Shown: piece after piece, positions 1 to 7,692 of the stretch
Numbering within the stretch: position 1 is the stretch's first letter
How the letters are laid out: each line of letters opens with the position of its first letter
Source: Nocardioides halotolerans DSM 19273
Lineage (GTDB): Bacteria > Actinomycetota > Actinomycetes > Propionibacteriales > Nocardioidaceae
Reading direction: 5' to 3'
Length of the DNA stretch: 49,778 nt
NCBI RefSeq assembly: GCF_000422805.1
Contig: NZ_AUGT01000031.1
Span: forward strand, 1-49,778
The notes under the pieces: model-generated
What the model was told of the DNA's origin: nothing
The model's database searches: none
Seen by the model: only the letters and a program-made list of their open reading frames with translations
Translations under genes and position numbers: made by a program

Positions 1-10
1 GCGCCCCGCC

Positions 11-28
11 AAGCCCGGTCTCGGGCTT
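11..28. terminator. Perfect short hairpin
   Basis: AAGCCCG-GTCT-CGGGCTT is a perfect 7-bp stem with a 4-base loop. There is no T-run on either side. It may end a transcript entering from the left, beyond the window. Confidence 0.35.
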
Positions 29-226
29 GAGCCGACTGCGACGTGCAGCGCGAGGAGCCGACCCACGTTTCGACTGTGAGCCACCAGACCGACTGGTGAC
101 GCTCGACCTCAGAGAAGCGGAGCGCTCCTGCCGAACGCCGTCATGCGGTAACCAACCCGCGCATATCAGTCTCGACCGCGCGTCGCCAAGACACGCTGCG
201 AAGCAGTCACCCACCCGAGACCGACG

Positions 227-260
227 AGGCGCCGCCAGGTCACCCGACCCGGCGGCGCCT
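227..260 (-). terminator. Strong hairpin downstream of the DUF1330 gene
   Basis: AGGCGCCGCC and GGCGGCGCCT form a perfect 10-bp stem. Inside, GGTC-ACCC-GACC extends it after one mismatch. It begins about 30 bases past the stop of the minus-strand DUF1330 gene, the position of an actinobacterial terminator without a U-tract. Confidence 0.55.
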
Positions 261-291
261 CACCCTGCCCTTGACAGCCAGCACTCACATA

Positions 292-585
292 TCAGTCGAC
301 ACCTTCGACGATGCGGAAGTCACGCTCGGCGGCGTCCGAGAGCGTCGCCAGCGCCTGCTGGTAGGCCTGGCTCTCGTAGGCGGCGACGGCCAGGTCGAAG
401 CTGTCGAACTCGATGAGGACGACCCGCTCCGCGGTGGCCGCCTCGTGGGCGACGAGCCGGCCGTCACGGGACAGGACCCGCCCTCCCCCGGCTCGGACGG
501 CCGACCCGGCCAGCTCGTCGTAGGCCGCCAGCCGCGCCCGGTCGGCGACGGCGCGGTAGACACTGACCCAGTAACCCTTGGCCAC
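292..585 (-). CDS. DUF1330 family protein, copy A
   Basis: A 97-residue protein of the DUF1330 family, small dimeric alpha/beta-barrel proteins of unknown reaction. Family features are the N-terminal GYWVSVYR strand, the central VVLIEFDS strand and the C-terminal AERDFRIVEG. The GTG start at 585 follows a GGAGAGG ribosome-binding site. It is divergent from a MarR regulator and exporter. A paralogue about half identical by eye lies at 5464-5757, also beside an exporter, so a role linked to the exported or sensed compound is inferred, not shown. Confidence 0.85.
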   Translation of the reverse strand: MAKGYWVSVYRAVADRARLAAYDELAGSAVRAGGGRVLSRDGRLVAHEAATAERVVLIEFDSFDLAVAAYESQAYQQALATLSDAAERDFRIVEGVD

Positions 586-609
586 GGAAGCCTCTCCGTT
601 CCTCAGATG

Positions 610-645
610 TATAAAGTGTTCATATAAAGCCTGTATGTTTCAGGC
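610..645. promoter_or_regulatory. Divergent promoter with candidate MarR operator
   Basis: This AT-rich patch lies in a very GC-rich context. TATAAAG occurs twice (610-616, 623-629). GCCTG-N7-CAGGC (629-645) is an inverted repeat abutting the marR ATG at 646. TATGTT at 634-639 fits the actinobacterial -10 pattern TANNNT six bases before that ATG, so the marR mRNA may be leaderless and repressed by binding at the repeat. Confidence 0.5.
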
Positions 646-1104
646 ATGAGCCGTCAAGCCGCTTCCAGTTCGGCGTCCGCTGCCATCGGGGCAGCCCTCC
701 ACGGGCTGGCCGTGAGGGCCGTCCGCCGCCTCCCCCGCGACATGAGCATCACGTCCGCCGCCACCTTGGCGACGCTGCACCGGACCGGCCCCCGACGCAT
801 CACGGACCTGGCCGCGTCCGAAGGTGTCACCCAGCCCGCGATGACCGTGCTGGTCAGGGTGCTGGAGGAGTCCGGACTGGTCGAGCGGCGGGGCGACCCG
901 TCCGACCGGCGCGTGACGCTGGTGAGCGTGACCGAGGCCGGTGCGGCGTACGTCGAGCGGCGGCGGCAGACCGGCGTCGACGCGCTCGCCCGGCTGGTCG
1001 ACGAGCTCCCCGACGACGAGGTGGAGGCCCTCGTCGGAGCCCTCCCGGCGCTGGCCCACCTGGCGGAGCTGGAGAGCCAGGAGCGCGAAGGACCGGCGCG
1101 GTGA
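646..1104 (+). CDS. MarR family transcriptional regulator
   Basis: A 152-residue winged-helix regulator. The recognition region reads ITDLAASEGVTQPAMTVLVRVLEESGLVERR and is followed by the wing DPSDRRVTLVSVTEAG, the classic MarR D-x-R-D/R wing. MarR proteins are dimeric repressors released by small phenolic or drug-like ligands. The stop overlaps the start of the downstream exporter by four bases (GTGA), so the two are translationally coupled. It probably represses itself, the exporter and perhaps the divergent DUF1330 gene. The ligand is unknown. Confidence 0.93.
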   Translation: MSRQAASSSASAAIGAALHGLAVRAVRRLPRDMSITSAATLATLHRTGPRRITDLAASEGVTQPAMTVLVRVLEESGLVERRGDPSDRRVTLVSVTEAGAAYVERRRQTGVDALARLVDELPDDEVEALVGALPALAHLAELESQEREGPAR

Positions 1105-2495
1105 CGGGGCGGGCCTCGGTGCGCTCCGAGGCGCGGCTGCTGGTGCCCGCCCTCATGTTCATCGCCCTCGTCGTGGCTGCGGTCGCCAGCCTCGGAGCGC
1201 CGCTGATCACCAGCGTGGCGACCACGTTCGACGTGTCGCTGGACAGCGCGCAGTGGACCCTGACCGCCCCACTGCTGAGCGGGGCCGTCGCCACGCCCGT
1301 CCTCGGCAGGCTCGGAGCCGGCGCCCACCGACGTGGCGCGATCCTCGCCACCCTGGCGGTCGTCGTCCTCGGCAGCGCGCTGACCGTGCTGCCGCTGCCG
1401 TTCGCGGGGCTGCTCGCCGGCCGGGCGGCCCAGGGCGTCGGGCTCGGTCTGACCGCGCTGATGATGGGAGTGGCCCGCGACCACCTGACCGACGAGCGCA
1501 GCTCGGCGACCATCGCCCTGATCTCGGTGGTCTCGATCGTCGGCGCCGGCGTCGGCTACCCGCTGACGTCCCTGCTCGCCGAGCTGGGCGGCGTGCGCGC
1601 CGCCTACGGCCTCGGCCTGGCCGTCACCGCAGGAGCGCTGCTGACCGCCTGGCGCTCGGTCCCCCGCGCCCCGCAGGGGCGCTCGGCCCACGTGTCCGTG
1701 CCGAGCGCCGTGCTCCTCGCGGGCGCGCTGTTCCTCGTCCTGTTCCTGGCCAGCCAGCGCAGCACGTGGACCGGGCACCTCCGCGTGGCGGTCGTCCTCG
1801 CCGGCGTCGCCGTGCTCCTCCTGTGCGTCTGGGCCGCCTCCGAGCTGCGCAGCACGACGCCCCTCGTCGACGTCCGGGCGGTCCGCCACCCCGCGGTCGC
1901 CGGGGCGAACCTCGCCATGCTGGTCGGCGGGAGCGGCATGTACCTCCTGCTCACGCTCGTCACGCGCTACGCGCAGACGCCGCACGGCGCCGGCTACGGC
2001 TTCGGGCTGACCACCTTCGTGGCCGGGCTGGTGTTCGTCCCGTTCTCGGTCCTGGGCTTCGTCGCCGGCAGGCTCACGCCCCGGGTCCGGACGGTCGTCG
2101 AGGGCCCCGTGCTCCTGGCCATCAGCGCGGTCGTCGTCGGCGGCGGGTTCGTCCTGTTCGCCGCGGCCCGGTCGAACCTGGCCGAGCTGTTCGCCGCGAT
2201 GGGGGTGCTGGGGCTGGGAGTCGGCAGCTTCTCGGCCGCGATGCCCGGCGTCATCCTCGCCGCCACGCCCATGAGCGAGACGTCGAGCGCGATGAGCGTC
2301 AACTACGTCGTGCGCAGCGTCGGCTTCTCCCTGGGCAGCGCGATCGGCGGCCTGGTCCTGGCCACCGGCACGGCCACCGGCGAGCTCTTCCCCGACGGCC
2401 ACGCCTACACCACCGCAGCCCTCGTCGGCGTCGCCGCGATGGCGGTCACCGCCCTGACGGCAATCACCCTCGCCCGGCGGCGACCGAGCAGCTGA
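1101..2495 (+). CDS. MFS exporter (drug efflux type)
   Basis: A 464-residue, strongly hydrophobic major facilitator superfamily protein with 12 or more predicted membrane segments. It has the loop GRLGAGAHRRGAILA after segment 2 and an LAGRAAQGVGLGLTALMM segment typical of drug:H+ antiporters. It probably expels the ligand sensed by the MarR protein whose stop it overlaps. The GTG start at 1101 was chosen because of that overlap. The substrate cannot be read from sequence. It has no adjacent membrane-fusion partner, so it acts alone in the cytoplasmic membrane. Confidence 0.9.
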   Translation: MTGRASVRSEARLLVPALMFIALVVAAVASLGAPLITSVATTFDVSLDSAQWTLTAPLLSGAVATPVLGRLGAGAHRRGAILATLAVVVLGSALTVLPLPFAGLLAGRAAQGVGLGLTALMMGVARDHLTDERSSATIALISVVSIVGAGVGYPLTSLLAELGGVRAAYGLGLAVTAGALLTAWRSVPRAPQGRSAHVSVPSAVLLAGALFLVLFLASQRSTWTGHLRVAVVLAGVAVLLLCVWAASELRSTTPLVDVRAVRHPAVAGANLAMLVGGSGMYLLLTLVTRYAQTPHGAGYGFGLTTFVAGLVFVPFSVLGFVAGRLTPRVRTVVEGPVLLAISAVVVGGGFVLFAAARSNLAELFAAMGVLGLGVGSFSAAMPGVILAATPMSETSSAMSVNYVVRSVGFSLGSAIGGLVLATGTATGELFPDGHAYTTAALVGVAAMAVTALTAITLARRRPSS

Positions 2496-2529
2496 CCGCC
2501 CCGTGTCACAGCGAGGCTCGATGCGCCGT

Positions 2530-2695
2530 CTAGGGCATGTCCCTCGATTCGCGGTGGATGCCGGCGTCGTCCAGACGCGGGCTGGCAAGGCGCCGGCACG
2601 CGCGCAGACTGGGTGTCTTCGAAGTGTCGGCAACGCCGCCAGCGCGTGATCTGGGCGGCGTTCGGCGCCGCCGGGAATCGAGGGACATGCCCTAG
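2530..2695. mobile_element. MITE-like element with perfect terminal inverted repeats
   Basis: The ends 2530-2550 and 2675-2695 are perfect 21-bp inverted copies. Each outer end is CTAG, followed inward by GGCATGTCCCTCGATTC. The 124-bp interior has no convincing coding sequence. CTAG is a favoured 4-bp target duplication of IS5-type elements, so this may be a non-autonomous derivative with 17-bp arms. Because CTAG is its own complement, the duplication cannot be told apart from the arm. It lies between the exporter stop and the hydrolase start. Confidence 0.6.
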
Positions 2696-2730
2696 TGCTC
2701 ACAGCCGGAAGAGGAAGAGGAGAAGGACAG

Positions 2731-3411
2731 ATGTCGACGTTCGTACTCGTGCACGGTGCCTGGCACGGCGGGTGGTGCTGGGACCGCGTCGCCGGCCGCC
2801 TGCGCCACGACGGCCACGAGGTGCTCACCCCCACCCTCGCCGGAGCGGAGGCCGGCGCGCCGACCGCGTCCGCCGTCGGGCTGCGCGACCACGTCGACCA
2901 GGTGGTCGCCCTGCTGCGCGACGGCGACCTGCGCGACGTCGTGCTGGTCGGCCACAGCTACGCCGGCCTCGTGGTCCGCGAGGTCGCCGACCGCGAGCCC
3001 GACCGGGTGGCCGAGCTGGTGCTCGTGGACGCCTGGGTGGGGCGCGACGGCGACTCCCTGGACAGCCTGGCGCCGGAGTGGTTCCGCACCTGGATCGAGA
3101 CCAACACGTCCGAGGGCCTCATCGCGATCCCGGCCCCCGGCGTCGTCGGGATCACGGAGGCGGACGACATCGCCTGGGTCGAGCCGCTGCTGACCGCGCA
3201 GCCGCGGCGCACCTTCTCTGAGCCGACCCGGCTGACGGGCGCCGTGGACACCGTCCCGTGCCGGGCGGTGGTCTGCTCCCCCGGCAACGGGATCCCGTTC
3301 CGGACCTGGGCCGAGGAGGTCGCCGGCTCGGTCATCGACGTCGAGACCGGTCACGACGTGATGGTCACCGAGCCCGAGCAGCTCACCCGCTTCCTGACGC
3401 GCGCGGCCTGA
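2731..3411 (+). CDS. Alpha/beta hydrolase
   Basis: A 226-residue alpha/beta-fold hydrolase. FVLVHGAWHGGWCW near the N-terminus supplies the oxyanion HG motif. GHSYAG (around residue 73) carries the nucleophilic Ser, and the C-terminal TGHDVMVTEP supplies the catalytic His. The size and motifs resemble the small esterase family that includes plant methylesterases and many actinobacterial esterases. The ATG at 2731 follows AGAAGGA and is preferred to a GTG at 2695 that lies inside the mobile element's repeat. It converges on the HxlR gene with one base between stops. The substrate is unknown. Confidence 0.9.
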   Translation: MSTFVLVHGAWHGGWCWDRVAGRLRHDGHEVLTPTLAGAEAGAPTASAVGLRDHVDQVVALLRDGDLRDVVLVGHSYAGLVVREVADREPDRVAELVLVDAWVGRDGDSLDSLAPEWFRTWIETNTSEGLIAIPAPGVVGITEADDIAWVEPLLTAQPRRTFSEPTRLTGAVDTVPCRAVVCSPGNGIPFRTWAEEVAGSVIDVETGHDVMVTEPEQLTRFLTRAA

Positions 3412-3412
3412 C

Positions 3413-3928
3413 CTACGCCGGCACGGACGTGAGCAGCCGGTGGGGCGAGCGGAGGGCCACGCTGACCGGGTCGGTGCGGTCCCCGGCCCGCGCCGGACCG
3501 GGATGCGTCACGACGTCCGCGGGACCTGGGGTGGCGCCGCACTCCGGGCACCGACCGTGGTCGTCCAGCTCGGCGTCGCACCCCCAGTGCCGGAACGTGC
3601 GGCCGGACCGCCGCTCGGGCGGCCCGAACCGCTCACCCCACCGCGCCAGCGCGTAGAGGCTCGGCCAGGTGGCCGTCCCGGCCTCGGTGAGGAGGTAGAC
3701 CGGGTGGCCGCCCTCGGCCCGGCGCTCGACGATGCCGGCCTCGACCAGGGTGTTGAGGCGCTCGGTCAGCACGGCGCGGGAGATGTCGAGGTGCGCGAGC
3801 AGGTCGCTGAAGCGACGTACGCCGTAGAAGCAGTCGCGCAGGATGAGCATCGTCCAGCGTTCGCCGAGCACCTCCAGGGCGCGGGCCAGGTTGCAGGTCT
3901 GGTCGGCGTAGCCGATCCCTAGCGCCAC
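3413..3928 (-). CDS. HxlR family regulator with C-terminal zinc-ribbon-like tail
   Basis: A 171-residue HxlR winged-helix protein. Signature stretches are LARALEVLGERWTMLILRD, RRFSDLLAHLDISRAVLTERLNTL and the wing GHPVYLLTEAG. Cys12, just before the first helix, sits where redox-sensing members such as YodB and HypR carry their sensing Cys. After the DNA-binding domain, C117 and CPEC at 127-130 form a ribbon-like C-x9-C-x2-C arrangement that probably binds zinc. It lies 13 bases downstream of the exporter, probably in the same operon, and may bind the paired GTCTG-N5-CAGAC sites. Confidence 0.9.
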   Translation of the reverse strand: MALGIGYADQTCNLARALEVLGERWTMLILRDCFYGVRRFSDLLAHLDISRAVLTERLNTLVEAGIVERRAEGGHPVYLLTEAGTATWPSLYALARWGERFGPPERRSGRTFRHWGCDAELDDHGRCPECGATPGPADVVTHPGPARAGDRTDPVSVALRSPHRLLTSVPA

Positions 3929-3941
3929 GACGGCACGCCCC

Positions 3942-5366
3942 TCATCGCTCCACTCCTCCCGCGCCGGCCGGTCGCACGCCCCGCCCGTGCAGGACGAGCA
4001 CGGCGACGGCGCTCACGGCTGCCATGATCGCCGACGCCAGGACCGCGTGGTCCCACCCGGCGACCCGCGCGTCCGCGCTCGCGCCCGGGCTCGTCGCGAT
4101 CACGACCACGATCGTGACGCCCACGGCCGAGCCGAGGTAGCGCGCGGTGTTGTTGGCGCCGCTGCCGAACGACGCGCGGTCCGCCGGCACCGTGGCCACG
4201 GCCTGGCGACCGAGGCCGGCGTTGAGCACGCCGCTCGCGACCCCGGCGAGCACCAGTCCAGGGATCAGGCGCTCGATCGATCCCGGCGACGCGCCGAGCA
4301 GGGCCAGCTCGCCGACCGAGACCCCCAGGAGGCCCACGACCAGCTGCCGTGACCCCGCGAGCGCGGGCGGCAGCCGTCGGGCCAGCGACGCGGACACGGC
4401 GCTCGTGCCGGACCAGGCGAACAGGACGGCCGCCGCGCCGAGCGTGGTCGTCTCCATCGTGCCGACGAGGAACGTGCACGCGTAGGACATCAGCCCGATG
4501 ACGCTGACGCCGGTCGCGAGCGCCGCCAGCGTCGCCGCCGTGAACGGCGCCTGGCGGAAGAACGCCAGCTCGAGCACGGGGTGCTCGGCCCGCCGCTCGA
4601 CGACCACGAACACCGCCGCGAGCAGGCCGGCGCCGGCCGTGACGACGGCGACGACGGGGTCGACGCCGTGCCGGCCCTCGACGAGGGCGACCAGGGCCAG
4701 CACGATCGCGCCGCTGAGGGTCACCGCGCCGGGGATGTCGAGGGGCCGCGGCGCCGGTGACCGCGACTCGGGCAGGCGGCCCCGCCCCGCGCCGGCGAGC
4801 AGCAGCGTGCCGGCGGCGAGCACGACGTACATCCAGCGCCAGGCGTCCGCGAGGTCGAGGAGCCCGGTGGCCACGGGTCCGATCGCGATGCCTGCGCCCA
4901 CGCTGGCCCCCCACGCGGCGCTGGCGCGTGCCCGCTGGTCAGGAGTGGTGAAGACGCTCCCGATCAGACCCAGGCTGGCCGCGATCACCGCGGCACTGCC
5001 CACCCCCTGGACCAGGCGCCCGACGATGAAGGCGGGCGTGCCCTGGGCAGCGGCGCACAGCACCGAGCCCAGGGCGAGCACCAGGCAGCCGAGCACGAAC
5101 GCGCGTCGCCGCCCGTGCCGGTCGGCGAGGGTGCCCACCGTGAGCAGGGAGGCCGCCAGCGCGACGCTGATCGAGCTCAGGATCCAGGTCTGCCCTGTCG
5201 GACCGGCACCGAGGGCGTGCGCGACGGTCGGGAGGTTGCCGAGCGGCCCCGTGTAGGCGACGAGTGCGACGAAGGTGCCGAGCGAGGCGATCGACAGGGT
5301 CGCGCGCGGGTGCGCCTCCTCCGGGCGAGCGCCGGGCACGGCGTCTCGCACATCGAGTCTGTTCAC
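3942..5366 (-). CDS. MFS exporter (DHA2/QacA-like)
   Basis: A 474-residue MFS transporter. GTLADRHGRRRAFVLG is the A-motif between segments 2 and 3, and VGRLVQGVGSAAVIAASLGLIGSVF is the drug-antiporter motif C region. It exports an unknown compound through the inner membrane, driven by proton flux. The GTG start at 5366 lies inside one of two identical inverted repeats. TATTCT seven bases upstream (5379-5374) fits a leaderless promoter, so a protein bound there would block transcription directly. The HxlR regulator follows it and the DUF1330 paralogue is divergent. Confidence 0.9.
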   Translation of the reverse strand: MNRLDVRDAVPGARPEEAHPRATLSIASLGTFVALVAYTGPLGNLPTVAHALGAGPTGQTWILSSISVALAASLLTVGTLADRHGRRRAFVLGCLVLALGSVLCAAAQGTPAFIVGRLVQGVGSAAVIAASLGLIGSVFTTPDQRARASAAWGASVGAGIAIGPVATGLLDLADAWRWMYVVLAAGTLLLAGAGRGRLPESRSPAPRPLDIPGAVTLSGAIVLALVALVEGRHGVDPVVAVVTAGAGLLAAVFVVVERRAEHPVLELAFFRQAPFTAATLAALATGVSVIGLMSYACTFLVGTMETTTLGAAAVLFAWSGTSAVSASLARRLPPALAGSRQLVVGLLGVSVGELALLGASPGSIERLIPGLVLAGVASGVLNAGLGRQAVATVPADRASFGSGANNTARYLGSAVGVTIVVVIATSPGASADARVAGWDHAVLASAIMAAVSAVAVLVLHGRGVRPAGAGGVER

Positions 5367-5371
5367 CAGAC
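5357..5371. promoter_or_regulatory. Operator-like site 1 (GTCTG-N5-CAGAC)
   Basis: GTCTGTTCACCAGAC is an inverted repeat spanning the exporter's GTG start. It shares AGTCTG-N-T-N-ACCAGACAA with a second site 34 bases away. HxlR binding is an inference from gene order. Confidence 0.6.
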
Positions 5372-5390
5372 AAAGAATAGAGTTGGTTCA

Positions 5391-5405
5391 GTCTGATGAC
5401 CAGAC
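5391..5405. promoter_or_regulatory. Operator-like site 2 (GTCTG-N5-CAGAC)
   Basis: GTCTGATGACCAGAC repeats site 1 in the same orientation. It lies between the divergent exporter and DUF1330 genes, so it could control both. Confidence 0.6.
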
Positions 5406-5463
5406 AATAATCGGCTGCATCGAGCCGGCGCCCCACCACCGCCACCCACTGACGGAGAACCTC

Positions 5464-5757
5464 GTGCCCAAGGCCTACTGGATCAACACGTTCCGCACGA
5501 TCAGCGACGACCAGAAGCTCGCCGCCTACGTCGAGCTCGCCGGTCCGGCCATGCGCGCGGCAGGCGGCCGCTTCCTGGCTCGCGGTGACGCCGCGGCCGC
5601 GTTCGAGCTCGGCGTCACCGAGCGCACCACGCTCATCGAGTTCGACAGCGTGGCCGACGCGGTGGCGGCGTACCACAGCGAGCCCTACCAGGAGGCGCTG
5701 CGCGTGCTCGGCGACGGAGCCGAGCGTGACCTGCGCATCGTCGAGGCGATCGCGTAG
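5464..5757 (+). CDS. DUF1330 family protein, copy B
   Basis: A 97-residue paralogue of the protein at 292-585: same length, same LIEFDS core and C-terminal AERDLRIVEA, about half of positions identical by eye. The GTG start at 5464 follows GGAGAACCTC. It is divergent from the second exporter, mirroring copy A beside the first. DUF1330 proteins have no established general function. The repeated pairing with exporters suggests a role in handling a toxic small molecule, which is inference. Confidence 0.85.
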   Translation: MPKAYWINTFRTISDDQKLAAYVELAGPAMRAAGGRFLARGDAAAAFELGVTERTTLIEFDSVADAVAAYHSEPYQEALRVLGDGAERDLRIVEAIA

Positions 5758-5760
5758 CCG

Positions 5761-6843
5761 TCACTCGATGCGGTTGCCGTCCGCTTCCCAGTGCTCCTCG
5801 ACCTTCTTGCTGGGCTGCACCCGCGGCGGCTCGCCGGGCATCTTGGGGTAGTCCGGCGGGAACGGCATCTCGCCGCCCGGCAGCTCGTCGTAGAGCGCGA
5901 GCAGCGGCTCGATCGAGTACGCCGTGTCGTCGATGCCCGCCCAGGCGTCGCCCGAGTCGGCCAGCCGCTCCGGCACGGTGAAGAGGTTGAGCCCGCGCGG
6001 GTCGTCGAGCGCCGCGAGCTCGTCCCAGGTCAGCGGCATGGAGACGGGCGCGCCGGGGATCGGGCGCAGGGAGTACGCCGAGGCGATGGTGCGGTCGCGG
6101 CAGTTCTGGTTGAAGTCGACGAAGATCCGCTCGCCCCGCTCCTCCTTCCACCAGTCGACGGTGACACCGGGGTCGCGCCGGGCCAGCTCGCGGCCGAAGC
6201 CGATCGCGGCGTGCCGGACGTCGAGGAACTCCCAGCGCGGCTCGATGCGCACGAACACGTGGATGCCGCGGTTGCCCGAGGTCTTCGCGAAGCCGTGCAG
6301 CCCGAGCTCCTCGAGCAGCTCGCGGGCCACGCCGGCGACCCGCACCGCGTCGGCGAACGACGTGCCCGGCTGCGGGTCGAGGTCGATGCGGAGCTCGTCG
6401 GGGTGGTCGACGTCGGTGCGCCGCACCGGCCACGGGTGGAAGGTCAGCGTGCCCATGTGCGCGCACCACACGGGCACCGCGATCTCGGTGGGGCAGATCT
6501 CCTCGGCGGTGCGGCCGGAGGGGAAGGTGATCTCGACCGACTCCAGGTAGTCGGGAGCGCCCTTCGGCACCCGCTTCTGGTAGAACGCGTCGGCGTCGCG
6601 GTCCATCCGCGACGTGGCCAGCTTCATCCCCGGGCGTACACCGGACGTCCACCGCTCCAGCGCGGTCGGCCGGTCGCGGAGCGCGCGCATGAGGCCGTCC
6701 TCGACGGAGGCGAAGTACTCCGCCACCATCAGCTTGGTGACCTCGGGCGTGGTGTCGGTCGCCTCGTAGATCACCCGGTCGGGGCTCGAGACCCGGACCG
6801 TCCGGTCGCCGGCCTGCACCTCGACGGCAGCCGCCTTCGGCAT
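5761..6843 (-). CDS. Stand-alone LigD-type primase-polymerase (PolDom)
   Basis: A 360-residue protein matching the polymerase domain of ATP-dependent ligase LigD, used in bacterial end joining. Key features are ELRIDLDPQPG with the catalytic Asp pair, SGNRGIHVFVRIEP, and RIFVDFNQNCRDRTIASAYSLRPIPGAPVSMPL. No nuclease or ligase domain is attached, so it resembles the separate PolD-type prim-pols of mycobacteria. No ku or ligase gene is in the window. The ATG at 6843 shares one base with the upstream methyltransferase's stop, so translation is coupled. Repair by gap filling or primer synthesis is the likely role. Confidence 0.9.
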   Translation of the reverse strand: MPKAAAVEVQAGDRTVRVSSPDRVIYEATDTTPEVTKLMVAEYFASVEDGLMRALRDRPTALERWTSGVRPGMKLATSRMDRDADAFYQKRVPKGAPDYLESVEITFPSGRTAEEICPTEIAVPVWCAHMGTLTFHPWPVRRTDVDHPDELRIDLDPQPGTSFADAVRVAGVARELLEELGLHGFAKTSGNRGIHVFVRIEPRWEFLDVRHAAIGFGRELARRDPGVTVDWWKEERGERIFVDFNQNCRDRTIASAYSLRPIPGAPVSMPLTWDELAALDDPRGLNLFTVPERLADSGDAWAGIDDTAYSIEPLLALYDELPGGEMPFPPDYPKMPGEPPRVQPSKKVEEHWEADGNRIE

Positions 6844-7622
6844 CAGACGCCCTTCTTCCTTGCGAAGAACGACGCCGACGGGCCGCTGTGGTTGTTCGCC
6901 TCGTGGGCGACCTCCACCTCGAACCCGTTGGCCTCGAACACGTCGAGGATCGTCTGCTTCTCGACCCACGCCGTCGTGGTGTGCACGCCGCCGATGAACT
7001 TCGGGTCGCTGGTCGGGTTCCTCTTGTAGGCCCGCCGGTGCAGGGGGTAGGTCCGCCCGCGGTGCTCGTGCTCCTCGACCCCGACGAACCAGCGCTTGTA
7101 GCGCCGGTCGGTCACCGGCATCAGCTCCAGGTCGACGTAGTGCGTCCAGAGGTAGACCTGGTCGCCGGCCCGGCAGATCGCGTCGAGCACGGTCACCGGG
7201 TCGGAGAGGTGGTAGAGCACCCCGGCGGCGACTACGAGGTCGTAGGTCTCCTCCGTCTCGAGCAGCCAGGGCACGAAGTTGCCGAGCTCGAACCGCGACC
7301 GCTTCAGACCGAACAGCTGCTGCACCAGCAGGCACTTGAGGTAGCACAGCGTGTTGGCCTCGATGGCGCGCACGTCGACGGCGCCGGCGCGCTCGAGCAT
7401 GAAGGTGTGGCCGCCCTCGAGCGGCCCGAGCTCGAGCACCCGCTTGCCGGCCACCCCGCCGGCGAGGTCGATCGCCCACTGGATGCGGTCGTCGCCGAAC
7501 AGCGGCACGTCGCCCGACGGCAGCCCCGGCAGCGCGGAGACCCACTGACCGTCGAACAGGGCGACGACGGCCTCCGGACTGGGCGCCCGGTCCTCGTACA
7601 GATCGTTGACGACGAGCTCCAT
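6843..7622 (-). CDS. Class I SAM-dependent methyltransferase
   Basis: A 259-residue protein with a Rossmann SAM site: GKRVLELGPLEGGHTFMLE (motif I), VRAIEAN (motif II acidic residue) and YDLVVAAGVLYHLSDP (motif IV and following helix). The layout resembles DUF1698/CmoB-like methyltransferases. The substrate is unknown. Its stop overlaps the start of the PolDom gene by one base, so the two are co-transcribed. It starts with ATG at 7622, about 70 bases from the divergent Eis-like gene. A link between methylation and DNA repair is only suggested by this coupling. Confidence 0.85.
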   Translation of the reverse strand: MELVVNDLYEDRAPSPEAVVALFDGQWVSALPGLPSGDVPLFGDDRIQWAIDLAGGVAGKRVLELGPLEGGHTFMLERAGAVDVRAIEANTLCYLKCLLVQQLFGLKRSRFELGNFVPWLLETEETYDLVVAAGVLYHLSDPVTVLDAICRAGDQVYLWTHYVDLELMPVTDRRYKRWFVGVEEHEHRGRTYPLHRRAYKRNPTSDPKFIGGVHTTTAWVEKQTILDVFEANGFEVEVAHEANNHSGPSASFFARKKGV

Positions 7623-7678
7623 GCCGGGACCCTACCCAGCGCCCCGCGGCCGTCCCGGCGCGGTCGAGCTCCAGCCTC

Positions 7679-7684
7679 TAGGTT
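7679..7684 (+). promoter_or_regulatory. Leaderless -10 element of the Eis-like gene
   Basis: TAGGTT matches TANNNT and lies eight bases before the GTG at 7693, leaving no room for a ribosome-binding site. Confidence 0.45.
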
Positions 7685-7692
7685 GGTTGACC

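Larger units (their letters stand above)
1..291. other. Non-coding left edge
   Basis: I see no convincing gene here. It contains two strong hairpins (11-28 and 227-260) and a 10-base direct repeat CATATCAGTC at 162-171 and 288-297, the second copy overlapping the stop of the neighbouring DUF1330 gene. The open frames crossing it lack family resemblance and a ribosome-binding site. Confidence 0.5.

Noticed and set aside
2530..2695. A transcription terminator formed by the long inverted repeat
   Set aside because: The arms are 124 bases apart, too far for a terminator hairpin. A mobile-element origin fits better.
654..2834. A very long open frame on the minus strand across the MarR, exporter and hydrolase genes
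   Set aside because: It is low-complexity Arg/Gly/Ala/Asp sequence produced by the reverse of high-GC codons. The plus-strand genes have clear families.
1..5757. A composite transposon carrying the two efflux modules
   Set aside because: No transposase and no matching flanking repeats were found; the DUF1330 copies are diverged paralogues, not repeats.
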